A DNA stretch of 37,861 nucleotides, from contig JASHNV010000035.1 in NCBI GenBank assembly GCA_030041455.1, positions 1 to 37,861 of the forward strand. The letters run 5' to 3'. Positions 8,520 through 16,685 of the stretch are shown here, piece after piece. Positions within the stretch are counted from its first letter, which is position 1. Each line of letters starts with the position of its first letter. Origin of the DNA: Spirochaetia bacterium (GTDB lineage: Bacteria > Spirochaetota > Spirochaetia > DAHUYW01). Below the pieces are notes generated by a model that ran no database searches, was not told the DNA's origin, and worked only from the letters and a program-made list of their open reading frames with translations. The position numbers and the translations under genes were made by a program.

Positions 8520-9866
8520 CTACTCCGGCTCCGCGCTCAGAGGCTCGAATTTGGTGTAACTCGGCAGGAACGCGATTTTCCCCATTCCGACCGGTCCGTT
8601 CCGCTGCTTCGCGATGATAAGGTCGGTCTCTACGAAGCTTCGCCTGTTCTGTTCGGCATCTTTATCACTTTCTCGCAACCGGTGGAGGAAAATGACCACG
8701 TCCGCGTCCTGCTCGATCGATCCGGACTCCCGCAGATCGGCAAGGGTGGGCTCCTTTCCCTCGACCTGCCTTCCGACCTGCGAGAGCGTCACGACGGGTA
8801 TCTCGAGCTCGCGCGCGAGCGCCTTGATCGAGCGGGAGATCTCCGCCACCTGCTCGTGACGGGGGACGTTGCCCTTCGTCTCCGGCTCGATGAGCCCGAT
8901 GTAGTCGATGAAGATGATCTCGACCCGCTCCTGGACCTTCATGCGCCGCGCCTGGGCCCGCAGGTCGAGGAGCTTCATGTTCGGGCTGTCGTCGATGAAC
9001 AGCGGCGCGTCGTAGATCGCCGCCGCCGCTTCGGTGAGCTTCGAGAAATCCGCCGGCTTGAGGATCCCGGAGCGGATCTTCTTCGAGTCGATCCTCCCCT
9101 CGGCGGCGAGGAGGCGCTGAAGCAGCGCCATGCTCGACATCTCCAGGGTGAAGAAGCCGACGGGGACCTTGAGCTTGATCGCGATGTGGGCCGCCATGGT
9201 CGTCGCGAGCGCCGTCTTTCCGATGGAGGGCCTCGCGCCGATCACGATGAACTCCGACTTCTGGAAGCCGCTCGTCATGTCGTCGAGGACCTTGAATCCC
9301 GACGGAATGCCGGTGTACTCGTCGTGCGCCTGCGAGTGCCGCTCGATGACCTCGATGGCCCGGGAAACGAGCTCGCGCGCGCTCTTGTAGCTGTTGATCT
9401 GCTGCTTGTCGGTGATCTCGAAGATTTTCCGCTCGGCTTCGTCGATGATCACGCGGCTGTCGGCCGAGTCGTCGTGCGCGGTCACGACGATCTCGCCGGC
9501 TATCCGCAGGAGCTCCCGGCGTACCGAGCCGCCCTGGACGATCCGCGCGTAATACTCGACGTTGGCGCTGCTCGGCACCGCGGAGGTGAGCGAGGCGACG
9601 TACGCGGGGCCCCCGCACGACTCGAGCTCCCCGTCGCGGCGAAGCTGCTCGGTGACGGTAAGGAGGTCGATCACCTCCCCTTTCGTGAACAGGTTGATGA
9701 TGGCCTGGAAGACCCGCTTGCTCGCCGTCTGGTAGAAATCGTCGGGGCGCAGGTACTTGAGGACGACGGCGAGCGCCGAGGAGTCGAGAAGGAGCGCGCC
9801 GAGGGTGGCGCGCTCCGCCTCGTCGTTATGGGGGGGAATCTTGTCCTTCAGGGAAAGGGACGCCAT
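8520..9866 (-). CDS. dnaB: Replicative DNA helicase DnaB
   Basis: Hexameric 5'-3' helicase of the replication fork. The 448-residue protein starts with the DnaB opening PPHNDEAERATLGALLLD, followed by an N-terminal helical domain and linker. The RecA-like ATPase has Walker A GARPSIGKTAL at about 210-220, FFTLEMSS, the Walker B strand IIFIDYIGLI, and the C-terminal block SQVGRQVEGKEPTLADLRESGSIEQDAD. No intein is present. It is sixth in the ribosomal-protein operon, 48 nt after rplI, a placement also known in spirochaetes. Confidence 0.97.
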   Translation of the reverse strand: MASLSLKDKIPPHNDEAERATLGALLLDSSALAVVLKYLRPDDFYQTASKRVFQAIINLFTKGEVIDLLTVTEQLRRDGELESCGGPAYVASLTSAVPSSANVEYYARIVQGGSVRRELLRIAGEIVVTAHDDSADSRVIIDEAERKIFEITDKQQINSYKSARELVSRAIEVIERHSQAHDEYTGIPSGFKVLDDMTSGFQKSEFIVIGARPSIGKTALATTMAAHIAIKLKVPVGFFTLEMSSMALLQRLLAAEGRIDSKKIRSGILKPADFSKLTEAAAAIYDAPLFIDDSPNMKLLDLRAQARRMKVQERVEIIFIDYIGLIEPETKGNVPRHEQVAEISRSIKALARELEIPVVTLSQVGRQVEGKEPTLADLRESGSIEQDADVVIFLHRLRESDKDAEQNRRSFVETDLIIAKQRNGPVGMGKIAFLPSYTKFEPLSAEPE

Positions 9867-9914
9867 TCTCGGTTTGCCGCCTTGGGAACGGACCCCGCAA
9901 TCGTGCGCCTGCGA

Positions 9915-10451
9915 TCAGCTCGCCGAATCGGCGCCTTCGGCTTGCGCGGGAGCGGGAGCAGGCTCAGGCGATCGAGCCTCGGGAGGGGCGGCCGGCTCTT
10001 TCTTCGAGGCGCCGACGACCGAGATCTTGAGATTCGCCACTTCGCTGCCGTAGAGCTTCACCTTCGCCGCGTGGTTGCCGATCGACTTGATGAGGTGCTC
10101 GGCAAGCTCGATCTTTTTCCGCTCGACCTGGATGCCCTGCTTGTTCAGCTCCTCGAGAATCGTCGCGGCTCCCACCGATCCGAAGAGCTTGCCGTTCTCC
10201 CCCGAGGCCATCTCGACGGTGATCGTGAGGGCCTCGATCTTCTCCTTCAGCCCGAGAGCGGCGGTGCGCTTCTCTTCCTTCCGTTTCTCGATCGCGGCCC
10301 GTCTGCTCTCGAGCGCGGCGACGTTCTGCTTCGTGTGAGGCACGCCGATCCCCCGCGGAATGAGGAAATTGCGCGCGTAGCCGCGCGCCACCTCGCACAC
10401 GTCCCCCTCCTCGCCGAGGTTCGCCTGGTCCTTGTTAAGAATGATCTTCAT
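9915..10451 (-). CDS. rplI: 50S ribosomal protein L9
   Basis: bL9 binds 23S rRNA domain V through its N-terminal domain and reaches out along the stalk base. The start MKIILNKDQANLGEEGD and the signature RGYARNFLIPRGIG at about residues 23-36 are diagnostic. A long central helix and a C-terminal domain follow. At 178 residues it exceeds the usual ~148-150 because of an Ala/Pro/Glu-rich tail after about residue 150. Its start overlaps the end of the upstream membrane-protein gene by 17 nt, so the two are coupled. Confidence 0.96.
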   Translation of the reverse strand: MKIILNKDQANLGEEGDVCEVARGYARNFLIPRGIGVPHTKQNVAALESRRAAIEKRKEEKRTAALGLKEKIEALTITVEMASGENGKLFGSVGAATILEELNKQGIQVERKKIELAEHLIKSIGNHAAKVKLYGSEVANLKISVVGASKKEPAAPPEARSPEPAPAPAQAEGADSAS

Positions 10452-11400
10452 TCACCCTGCTCCTTTCAAATCTCCCGAAATTGATCCACAACTCGGATAT
10501 CCCGATGATCGGAAGCGCGAACAGCACCACGAGGTCGGTCTCAGGCAGCAGCAAGAGCACCACGACCGCGAGTCCCGCGAGGAGCCTGATGCCTCGCGGG
10601 AGGCGCCAGCGCTCGAAAAGGTGCTGCGCGACACCGACGCCCTGGAGCGCGTAGAGGAAGGCGCCGATCAAGCCGGCATTCCAGCCCGCGTAGCCGAGGG
10701 CGCCGAGGCCGTGGAAGCGATCGACGAGCACGATCGCCCAGGCGGCGAGCACCGGCCACAGCAGCGCCTCAGGCATCGCGAAGCGCGACAGCGCCTCGCG
10801 CCGCCCGCCCGGGACGAAGGCGAGGGAAAGCCGCCACATGCCCGCGAGAAGCGCGCAATAGGCGAACAGGTAGCCCCGCTCGCAGATCGCCTCGACGAAG
10901 CCCGTCATGCTGTCGACACTCGGCGCCGCGGAGGCGTCGCCAAGTGCGTGCGAGCTCTTCGCGAGCGCGACCGCATACTCGACCTCCCGACGCACGAGCT
11001 CGTGAAACCCGCCCTCCCGCGCGACCACGACGACGAGCGGGAGGCTCGCGAGGGCGGCCACCCCTGCCGCCGCGAGGAGCCGGTACAGCCTGCGAGTCTT
11101 CCCGTCGGGAGCGATGATCGCGAGACCGGCGAGAAAAATCGCCGCGAGCAGGACCTGGGAGCCCGCGATCGCGGCCCTGCCGCCGATCGAGCCGGCGGCG
11201 GGGAGGTACTCAGCGAGCCCGAGACAGACGAGAAGCGCGAGGGAGGAGAGCAGGAAGACCCGCCTCCCGCGCCTCGCGTAGAGAACGTGCATGGGAATCA
11301 GAAAGAGAAAGAACAACACGTTGACGTAGCAAAAAACGAACGCGAGCGCGACGAGTCCCGCGACCTGCCAGCCCGCCCTCGCACGGGAACTGAGTTCCAT
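10435..11400 (-). CDS. DUF2232 (YybS-like) membrane protein
   Basis: A 321-residue integral membrane protein with roughly seven to eight hydrophobic segments, for example VALAFVFCYVNVLFFLFLIP near the N-terminus and LLAGLAVVVLLLLPETDLVV near the end. The position between rpsR and rplI matches the DUF2232/YybS family, whose function is unknown. The ATG at 11400 is 18 nt after rpsR. The C-terminus overlaps the rplI start by 17 nt. I see no catalytic motif, so only a transport or membrane-scaffold role can be imagined. Family assignment rests more on topology and gene order than on sequence motifs. Confidence 0.75.
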   Translation of the reverse strand: MELSSRARAGWQVAGLVALAFVFCYVNVLFFLFLIPMHVLYARRGRRVFLLSSLALLVCLGLAEYLPAAGSIGGRAAIAGSQVLLAAIFLAGLAIIAPDGKTRRLYRLLAAAGVAALASLPLVVVVAREGGFHELVRREVEYAVALAKSSHALGDASAAPSVDSMTGFVEAICERGYLFAYCALLAGMWRLSLAFVPGGRREALSRFAMPEALLWPVLAAWAIVLVDRFHGLGALGYAGWNAGLIGAFLYALQGVGVAQHLFERWRLPRGIRLLAGLAVVVLLLLPETDLVVLFALPIIGISELWINFGRFERSRVNEDHS

Positions 11401-11418
11401 GCACGCTCTTTCTACAGC

Positions 11419-11787
11419 CTATTTCTTCGCGTAGGGAAGCAACGCGAGGGCCCGCGCCCGCTTGATCTGCGTGGCGAGATCGCGCTGATGCTTCGCGCAG
11501 GTGCCGGTAATGCGCCGCGGAAGAATCTTCCCCCGCTCGGTGACGAAGCGCCTCAGCCCGTCGGGGTTCTTGTAGTCCACGGTCACCTTCTGGGTGCAGA
11601 ACTTGCACACCTTGCGGCGGAAGAAGGTCTTCCCCTTGCCGCCGCCGCGATAGGAGCCGCGGCCCTCCTTGTCGTCGACGCCCCGGCTCTGGTAGCCGCC
11701 GCGCTCGGCCGCGGGCCGCCTCGGCGCTCCCCCGGTATCCTCTTCTCCCTCGGTCTCGACCGCCTCTTCTCGGTTCAACTCGTCCAT
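11419..11787 (-). CDS. rpsR: 30S ribosomal protein S18
   Basis: bS18 pairs with bS6 on the 30S platform. The conserved core is KVCKFC, then [27 protein letters not shown] and a helical end reaching LALLPYAKK. Cysteines at CxxC plus a later CAKH make this the zinc-type (C+) form. At 122 residues it is longer than the usual 75-90, because of a ~55-residue acidic then Gly/Arg-rich N-terminal extension. The ATG at 11787 has GAGGAGAG just upstream, so the extension appears to be translated. It lies between ssb and the membrane-protein gene. Confidence 0.95.
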   Translation of the reverse strand: MDELNREEAVETEGEEDTGGAPRRPAAERGGYQSRGVDDKEGRGSYRGGGKGKTFFRRKVCKFCTQKVTVDYKNPDGLRRFVTERGKILPRRITGTCAKHQRDLATQIKRARALALLPYAKK

Positions 11788-11808
11788 GCCTCTCTCCTCG
11801 CTCCGGTT

Positions 11809-12249
11809 CTAAAACGGAATGTCGTCGACGAACTCCCCCGAGCTCTCAGGGGCGTCGTCGGCGCCCTCGCTTGACGTTTGCCCGGGGCCCGAGCGCCCGG
11901 GAGCGCCCTGGGAGCCGCCGCCTCCCGGCGCGCCGAGGAGCTGGATGTTGTTCGCGTGAACTTCGACCCTGCTCCTCTGCTGCCCGTCCTGCTCCCAGCG
12001 ACTCTGCCTGAGCTCGCCGTCGACCGCGATCTGCTTGCCTTTCGTCAAATACTTCGTCAGGGACTCGGCCGTCTTCCCCCACACGACGATGTCGAAGAAG
12101 TTGGCCTCGTCGACCCACTGCTCGCCCTGCTTCCTCCGCCGATTGATCGCAAGCCCGAACTTGCTCACCGCCGATCCCGTTCCGGTATACTTCAGCTCGG
12201 CATCCCGCGTGAGGCGGCCGACGAGGACCACGTGATTGACGTCTGCCAT
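11809..12249 (-). CDS. ssb: Single-stranded DNA-binding protein
   Basis: SSB coats single-stranded DNA in replication, repair and recombination. The OB fold is clear from MADVNHVVLVGRLTRDAELK through NFFDIVVWGKTAESLTKYL to the VEVHANNIQLLG strand at about residue 105. A Gly/Ser/Pro-rich linker leads to the acidic partner-binding tip ending DDIPF. Length 146 residues. Flanked by rpsF and rpsR in the usual bacterial order. Confidence 0.97.
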   Translation of the reverse strand: MADVNHVVLVGRLTRDAELKYTGTGSAVSKFGLAINRRRKQGEQWVDEANFFDIVVWGKTAESLTKYLTKGKQIAVDGELRQSRWEQDGQQRSRVEVHANNIQLLGAPGGGGSQGAPGRSGPGQTSSEGADDAPESSGEFVDDIPF

Positions 12250-12275
12250 GAGTCCACCCTCCCCCTGAAAAAGGA

Positions 12276-12554
12276 CTACTCCCGCTTGACGACGAGATAC
12301 TTCAAGATCCCGGAGGTGAGCTTGAAGGCCCGGTCGAGCTCGCCAAGCTTCAAGGGGTCCATCTCCACCGTGTAGAGGAAATAGTGACCCCGGGTGTGTT
12401 TCTTAATTGGGTAGGCCAGGTCCCGGGCGCTCAGATCGTCCTCTTTGACGATCCTGCCCTGGACCTTGTCGAGCTCGGCCTTGACCTGCTCCTTGGCCTT
12501 CGACAGGACATCCTCTCCGGTCGTGTAGACGACGGAGACTTCGTACTCGTGCAT
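12276..12554 (-). CDS. rpsF: 30S ribosomal protein S6
   Basis: bS6, 92 residues, a ferredoxin-like protein that binds S18 and 16S rRNA helix 22. The family pattern MHEYEVSVVYTT, DLAYPIKKHTRGHYFLYTVEMDP and FKLTSGILKYLVVKRE covers the full fold. The ATG at 12554 follows GGGAGGAG. It is the first gene of the seven-gene minus-strand operon, downstream of a near-consensus promoter and a ~75-nt leader with two hairpins, where S6:S18 autoregulation could act. Confidence 0.96.
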   Translation of the reverse strand: MHEYEVSVVYTTGEDVLSKAKEQVKAELDKVQGRIVKEDDLSARDLAYPIKKHTRGHYFLYTVEMDPLKLGELDRAFKLTSGILKYLVVKRE

Positions 12555-12578
12555 CGCTCCTCCCTATGGACGTCTCGA

Positions 12579-12621
12579 GCCGTCTTCAGGACGGCCCCGC
12601 GGCCCCGGATCGAGACCGGGG
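12579..12621 (-). promoter_or_regulatory. Structured leader of the rpsF operon
   Basis: The untranslated leader before rpsF contains two short perfect hairpins. CCCCGG (12603-12608) pairs with CCGGGG (12616-12621), and GCCGTC (12579-12584) pairs with GACGGC (12590-12595). CCG trinucleotides occur repeatedly between them on the transcript strand. In many bacteria an S6:S18 complex binds a CCG-containing hairpin in the rpsF leader to repress the operon. This leader could do the same, but the exact motif was not verified. Confidence 0.4.
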
Positions 12622-12636
12622 CAAAGAGGTCGACAA

Positions 12637-12665
12637 AAACTACCACATGGCCCTATCATTGTCAA
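12637..12665 (-). promoter_or_regulatory. Promoter of the rpsF-comFB operon
   Basis: On the minus strand, a perfect TTGACA (12660-12665) is followed by a 17-nt spacer and TAGTTT (12637-12642). Transcription would start near 12630, about 75 nt before the rpsF ATG. The -35 box lies inside the odd palindrome TCATTGTCAATGA. Confidence 0.8.
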
Positions 12666-12688
12666 TGACGAGGGGCCGATTCTCGTCA
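12656..12688. promoter_or_regulatory. Paired inverted repeats in divergent region
   Basis: Two palindromes share this stretch between rpsF and the rightward gene at 12735. TCATTGTCAATGA (12656-12668) has perfect 6-bp arms around one central base and covers the rpsF -35 box. TGACGAG (12666-12672) and CTCGTCA (12682-12688) form a 7-bp inverted repeat with a 9-nt gap. Either could be a repressor site controlling both directions; no regulator is known. Confidence 0.35.
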
Positions 12689-12734
12689 ATCGCGGCGCCG
12701 CATCTTCCGATGAAATGGAGGGAGGCGGGAAGAG

Positions 12735-13181
12735 ATGAACCACTACGGCGATAACCTGTTCGTTCTCGGCGAGATGATCCGAGTCCTGAAAGACGGGCTC
12801 GAGCTCGAGCTCGATGCCTCGCTCTTCGGCGAGCGGGTGACCGGCGAGATCTTCTTCATCGACGGCGCGCTGTGCAAGCTCTTTCTCGCGCTCAACGAGA
12901 ACCCCCACCTCGTGGACCGGCCGGAGAACCTCAAAAGCCTCATGCGCTCCGAGCGGCTCTTCGTGGGGCTCCTCGAGGAGATCGGCGAGGAGCGCTTCAG
13001 CCTGTCGGAGGAGCTCAAGCCGCTCCTCGCGAAGCTCAAGGAGGCGGTCGAGGTCCATCAGCGCAACATCGGCGAGGTCCAGGCCATCCTCGCCCACACC
13101 GACGTCGCCGAAAGCGGCGACATGATCTCGCCGGCGGAGTACGAGTTTCTCCTCATGGACAAGGGAAGCCCGGAAAGCTGA
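12735..13181 (+). CDS. Conserved hypothetical protein
   Basis: A 148-residue soluble acidic protein, not recognised. It is mainly amphipathic helix, with repeated Leu/Glu patterns such as LLEEIGEERFSLSEELKPLL, and it lacks a signal peptide, membrane segment or metal-binding cysteines. The ATG at 12735 follows GGAGGGAGG (12718-12726) with an 8-nt spacer, an excellent ribosome site, so it is surely translated. It is divergent from the rpsF operon and shares its regulatory region, and converges with a HAD gene 15 nt downstream. A helical adaptor or regulator is possible, but nothing in the sequence proves it. Confidence 0.75.
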   Translation: MNHYGDNLFVLGEMIRVLKDGLELELDASLFGERVTGEIFFIDGALCKLFLALNENPHLVDRPENLKSLMRSERLFVGLLEEIGEERFSLSEELKPLLAKLKEAVEVHQRNIGEVQAILAHTDVAESGDMISPAEYEFLLMDKGSPES

Positions 13182-13196
13182 GGCTCGCGCGCTGTC

Positions 13197-13919
13197 TTAC
13201 GGAGAGCCGCCGAGCATCGCGACGAGGCCCTCCTGGTCGATCGCGCGGAGGCCCGGGCGCTCGAGCCACTCGGGCTTCACGTAGCCCCAGAGCGCGAGGT
13301 AGCCCCGGATCCGCGGATCGCGCAGCCTGTCGAGGTGGTCGATCTGATCGTCGACGAAAACGGCCGTTTCGGCGCTCCCGGCATCGAGGAGGGAGCCTAT
13401 GAGCTCGCCCTTCACCCCGGACCCCGAGTCGTGTATTCGGTCGAGCGGCCAGTCGATCCCCCATGAGGAGACGATCTCCCGGATGAAGGCGGCGCGCTTC
13501 GTCGAGAGGATCCGCGCGAGCGGGCTCGCCGCGGCGCGCTTCAAGGCGGGAAGAAGCCGCGGATAGGGCCGGTTGAGCGAGAGCCAGGAGGCCGGGTCCC
13601 GGGAGGCGAGCGCGCGGCGGGCGGCGTAGAACCGCCGGTCGAGCTCCTCCATCCGCTCCGGGCCCGCGCGCTCGATCTCCCGGTCGAAGTCCTCCTGGCG
13701 CCGGATCTCCACGCCCCCCTCGATGCAGTATTGCAGGAGCAGGTAGTCGGCACCGCGCCGAATGTAGGGTCGATAGCTCCCGAAAAGGCGCCGGGTCGCG
13801 ATGGGAATCGAGCGGGCCTCGGGGGCGAGCGCGAGCCACGAGCTCGCGAAGCACTCGTCGACCGAGTCGCAGAGCACTCCGTCGAAGTCGAGAAAGATCG
13901 CAGGCGCGCCGTTGCCCAT
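13197..13919 (-). CDS. HAD-family hydrolase
   Basis: A 240-residue haloacid dehalogenase-superfamily protein, most likely a phosphatase. Motif I is DFDGVLCDS at about 11-19 with the two catalytic aspartates. Motif II is the STKR around residue 139, motif III is a Lys in the GVKGELIG region, and motif IV is FVDDQIDHL. The sequence between motifs I and II is helical, as in C1-cap members. The substrate cannot be read from sequence. It is monocistronic, transcribed away from glk, with the start at 13919. Confidence 0.85.
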   Translation of the reverse strand: MGNGAPAIFLDFDGVLCDSVDECFASSWLALAPEARSIPIATRRLFGSYRPYIRRGADYLLLQYCIEGGVEIRRQEDFDREIERAGPERMEELDRRFYAARRALASRDPASWLSLNRPYPRLLPALKRAAASPLARILSTKRAAFIREIVSSWGIDWPLDRIHDSGSGVKGELIGSLLDAGSAETAVFVDDQIDHLDRLRDPRIRGYLALWGYVKPEWLERPGLRAIDQEGLVAMLGGSP

Positions 13920-13958
13920 GCGACAGTACTACCACGAGCGAGCCGCCGCGAAAAGCCT

Positions 13959-13974
13959 CCCGCCCCGGGGCGGG
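13959..13974. promoter_or_regulatory. Perfect 16-bp palindrome upstream of glk
   Basis: CCCGCCCC followed immediately by GGGGCGGG, 8+8 bp and perfect. It ends 3 bp before the candidate glk -35 box and lies between divergent genes. It could be an operator. As a hairpin it would have essentially no loop, which argues against a terminator. Confidence 0.4.
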
Positions 13975-13976
13975 CC

Positions 13977-14005
13977 TTGATTATTCGACGCGGCTACGCT
14001 ATAGA
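13977..14005 (+). promoter_or_regulatory. Candidate glk promoter
   Basis: TTGATT (13977-13982), a 17-nt spacer, then TATAGA (14000-14005). The predicted start of transcription near 14012 leaves a leader of only about 14 nt before the ATG at 14026, just enough to include the ribosome site. Confidence 0.5.
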
Positions 14006-14025
14006 AGGCGCGGGAGAGAATGAGC

Positions 14026-15099
14026 ATGCGAGCGACCTGGCTCTCGGCCGAAACGGATTTCGCCCACGTCATCCTCGCGGGGGACGTCGGCGGGACCAAC
14101 ACCACCCTCGCTCTCTTCGGCATGACCGACCGGCGCTTCACGATGCTCTTCAAGGCGTCCTTCGCCTCGCAGGAGGTGCGCTCGTTTCTCGACCCGGTCG
14201 CCGAGACGCTCCGGGCGGTCGCCGAGCGCGGCGAGCGGCTGAAGCCGACGATGTGCTGCGTGTGCGCGGCAGGCCCGGTGCGCGACAACGTGTGCCGCAT
14301 GACGAACACCGCGTGGGACGTCGACGGGCAGGCGATCGAGCGGCGGTTCGGTATCCGCACGGTCGTCGTGAACGACTTCGCCGGTCTCAGCTTCGGGCTC
14401 CCCCTCCTCGACCTCGAAAACCCGGCGCAGATCACGAAGCTCCCCCACTCCGACGGCACGTTCGCGCCCCCTTCAGGCGAGCGGCTCGCCGTGCTCGGCG
14501 CGGGCACCGGCCTCGGCCTCGCCTTCCTCATCGAGTCCGACGGGCGCTCCGTGGCGGTTCCCTCGGAGGGCGGCCATTCCGACTTCGCGCCCGTCGACGA
14601 GGAGAGCGCCGAGCTCTGGCGCTTCGTCATGGAGCAGTACGGGGGTCCTCCCGGCGCGGAGCCCTTCGTGTCCGGCCGGGGCATCAACAACATTTTCGAG
14701 TTCTTCAAGCGCCGCGGCATGCCCGTGGCGGGGATTCTCGCGGAGATCGACGCCGCGTCGAGCGACGAGCGGCCGGCGCTGATCTCGGCGCACGCGCAGG
14801 ACTCCCCCGACTGCAAGCGGATCATGCGGCGGTTCGTCGGGCTCTACGGAAGCTTCGCGGCGCGCGCGGCCCTCATGTTCCTGCCGACCGGGGGCCTCTT
14901 CATCGCGGGCGGCATCGTCGAGAAGAACGAGCCCCTGTTCGTCGAGGACCATCTCTTCATGAAGGCGTTCGAGTACAACTACAAGGACAACATCCGCGCG
15001 GTCCTCATGGGCATTCCCGTGTTCATCGTCAGGGACTACGCCACCTCGCTCTACGGGGCCGCGAACGCCGCGAGCTCGCTCCTGCGGCGGCCCGCTTGA
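14026..15099 (+). CDS. glk: Glucokinase (PF02685 type)
   Basis: ATP-dependent glucokinase, D-glucose to glucose-6-phosphate, in the cytoplasm. It is of the E. coli Glk class rather than the ROK class. Visible blocks: phosphate loop GDVGGTNTTLAL at about 19-30, VVVNDFAGLSFGLP with the catalytic Asp, GAGTGLGLAFL, EGGHSDFAP, SGRGINNIFEFF, and GGLFIAGGIVEKN near the C-terminus. I chose ATG 14026, because GGAG at 14013-14016 is then 9 nt away; ATG 14020 is in frame but too close. The last codons overlap the TTG of the uridylyltransferase gene, so glucose-6-phosphate and UDP-glucose production are co-expressed. Confidence 0.9.
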   Translation: MRATWLSAETDFAHVILAGDVGGTNTTLALFGMTDRRFTMLFKASFASQEVRSFLDPVAETLRAVAERGERLKPTMCCVCAAGPVRDNVCRMTNTAWDVDGQAIERRFGIRTVVVNDFAGLSFGLPLLDLENPAQITKLPHSDGTFAPPSGERLAVLGAGTGLGLAFLIESDGRSVAVPSEGGHSDFAPVDEESAELWRFVMEQYGGPPGAEPFVSGRGINNIFEFFKRRGMPVAGILAEIDAASSDERPALISAHAQDSPDCKRIMRRFVGLYGSFAARAALMFLPTGGLFIAGGIVEKNEPLFVEDHLFMKAFEYNYKDNIRAVLMGIPVFIVRDYATSLYGAANAASSLLRRPA

Positions 15100-16661
15100 G
15101 CGGCGAACGGATCGCCCCCGAGATCCTCGCGAGATTTCGCGCGCTCGGAATCGACGCGGAGCTCACGCTCAAGATCCTCGACGGCTACAACGAGGGCCGC
15201 TACGGCCGCACGCCGCCGGTGAAGGCGGCAGGGCTTCCGGCCGCCGACGGGAAAACCGTCCTCGATCTCTCGGGCGCCTTCACCTGGACGATCGGCGTCG
15301 AGGAGGCGCGCAGGAACCTCGGCCGCTTCGACCGGCTCGTGCTCGACCCGGAGAGCTTCGCCCGGAGGTCGGGGGAGCGTCTCGAGTTCGCGCGGGCGGG
15401 GCTCGAGGCGCTCGGCGTCCGGCTCTATCCGCTCCTGAGCTACGGGGTCCTGAACGGCGGATCGGCGACGAGCTACGTCGACGAGAAGAAGAACAGCGCC
15501 CTGAGCCCCGTCATCCTCGAGATCTGCGGGAAGGTCTTCGAGCGCATCGCCGCGGATTCCCGCGGGCGCGCCAAGGGGCTCACTCCGGCCTTCGTTCAGC
15601 CCGACGGCTCGCCGGGGCCGAGCTATCTCGAGCTCAAGATGCGCGCCCTCCTGATCCAGGCGCTCGGCTACCGCCGCCGCGCGCTCCCGAATCCCCGCCT
15701 CGCGCTCCATCCGCTCTTCCAGATGACGAGCGTCACGAACGACCGGGAGATCGGACAGGCGCTCCGGGGGTACCGGTCGAGCCCGATGCTCTCGGGCCTT
15801 ATCGAGGCGACGGGCATCGACGCGTGCGGAGTCCTGACCGGCGTCCAGCCCCTGATTGCGGCCTTCACCCACAGCGAGAACGGCTTCCCCAAGCGAATTT
15901 TCACCGACGCCTTCCGCCGGAAGGGGGAGGTCCTGCCGCTTCCGGGCGGCCACGGCCAAAACTTCGCGATCCTGAAGGGCGTCTACCGGGAGCTCCTCGA
16001 CTCCGGCAAGCGCTTCATCCAGCTCGGCAACGTCGACAATCTCGGCAACACCCCGGACCCCGCCGAGCTTGCGCTCCTCGCGCTCAGCGGGAAGCGGGCC
16101 GGATTCGACTTCGCGCACAAGACGCCGGTCGACGTGAAGGGAGGCGTTCTCGTCGTCGACCCGGGCGGCCGCCTCGAATGCGTCGACATCGGCCCGGCGA
16201 TCTCCTCCGAGGAGGTGGCCCGCCTCGAGTCGGCCGGCGGGAGCGTCCTCTTCAACTGCGCGACCGGGCTCTTCGACCTCGAGCGCCTCGTCGGGAGCAT
16301 CGATGCGATCGTCGAGACCCTCCCGGTGCGCTTCAGCGACCAGGACAAGGACGCGGGCCGCTACTCGCAGGCCGAGCAGATCACCTGGGAAGTCATCGGG
16401 ATGCTCGACGACGTCTTCATATTCGGCGTGGACAAGTACGAGCGCTTCCTCGCCGCCAAGCTCCTCCTCGAGTGCCTCATGACGAGCGGGATCGGCCTCG
16501 ATAACCCCGGCTACCCCACCGACGCGAGGCCCGAGCGCGATCTCAAGCTCGTGGCATCGAGGCTCCACGCGGGCCTGCGGCGCAAGCTCGAGACGGTCTA
16601 CGGCATGCGGGAGAAGGCCGGCCGCTGGGAGCCCCGCGGCGTCGAGGAATTGGTATATTAG
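15096..16661 (+). CDS. UTP-glucose-1-phosphate uridylyltransferase-like (UDPGP family)
   Basis: A 521-residue protein of the eukaryote-type UDPGP family. It is expected to make UDP-glucose, or less likely UDP-N-acetylglucosamine, from UTP and the sugar-1-phosphate. Family landmarks: LNGGSATSY at 119-127 in place of the usual LNGGLGTSMG nucleotide loop, PGGHG at 283-287, GNVDNLGNTPD at about 311-321, and VDVKGGVLV at about 345-353, each at the expected spacing. The N-terminal ~110 residues are helical. The only workable start is TTG at 15096, overlapping the glk stop as TTGA; no in-frame ATG lies near. Bacterial GalU is unrelated in length and motifs. It probably uses glucose-1-phosphate made by a phosphoglucomutase elsewhere. 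Confidence 0.75.
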   Translation: MSGERIAPEILARFRALGIDAELTLKILDGYNEGRYGRTPPVKAAGLPAADGKTVLDLSGAFTWTIGVEEARRNLGRFDRLVLDPESFARRSGERLEFARAGLEALGVRLYPLLSYGVLNGGSATSYVDEKKNSALSPVILEICGKVFERIAADSRGRAKGLTPAFVQPDGSPGPSYLELKMRALLIQALGYRRRALPNPRLALHPLFQMTSVTNDREIGQALRGYRSSPMLSGLIEATGIDACGVLTGVQPLIAAFTHSENGFPKRIFTDAFRRKGEVLPLPGGHGQNFAILKGVYRELLDSGKRFIQLGNVDNLGNTPDPAELALLALSGKRAGFDFAHKTPVDVKGGVLVVDPGGRLECVDIGPAISSEEVARLESAGGSVLFNCATGLFDLERLVGSIDAIVETLPVRFSDQDKDAGRYSQAEQITWEVIGMLDDVFIFGVDKYERFLAAKLLLECLMTSGIGLDNPGYPTDARPERDLKLVASRLHAGLRRKLETVYGMREKAGRWEPRGVEELVY

Positions 16662-16685
16662 AGGCGACCGGCAAGCGGAGGGCAG

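Noticed and set aside
13959-13974. The GC palindrome upstream of glk as a Rho-independent terminator
   Set aside because: No loop is possible in the perfect palindrome, and no gene ends there; an operator is likelier.
13731-15095. A long in-frame N-terminal extension of the uridylyltransferase gene through glk
   Set aside because: The extension is Arg/Pro-rich out-of-frame glk sequence; the TTG at 15096 overlapping the glk stop is the natural start.
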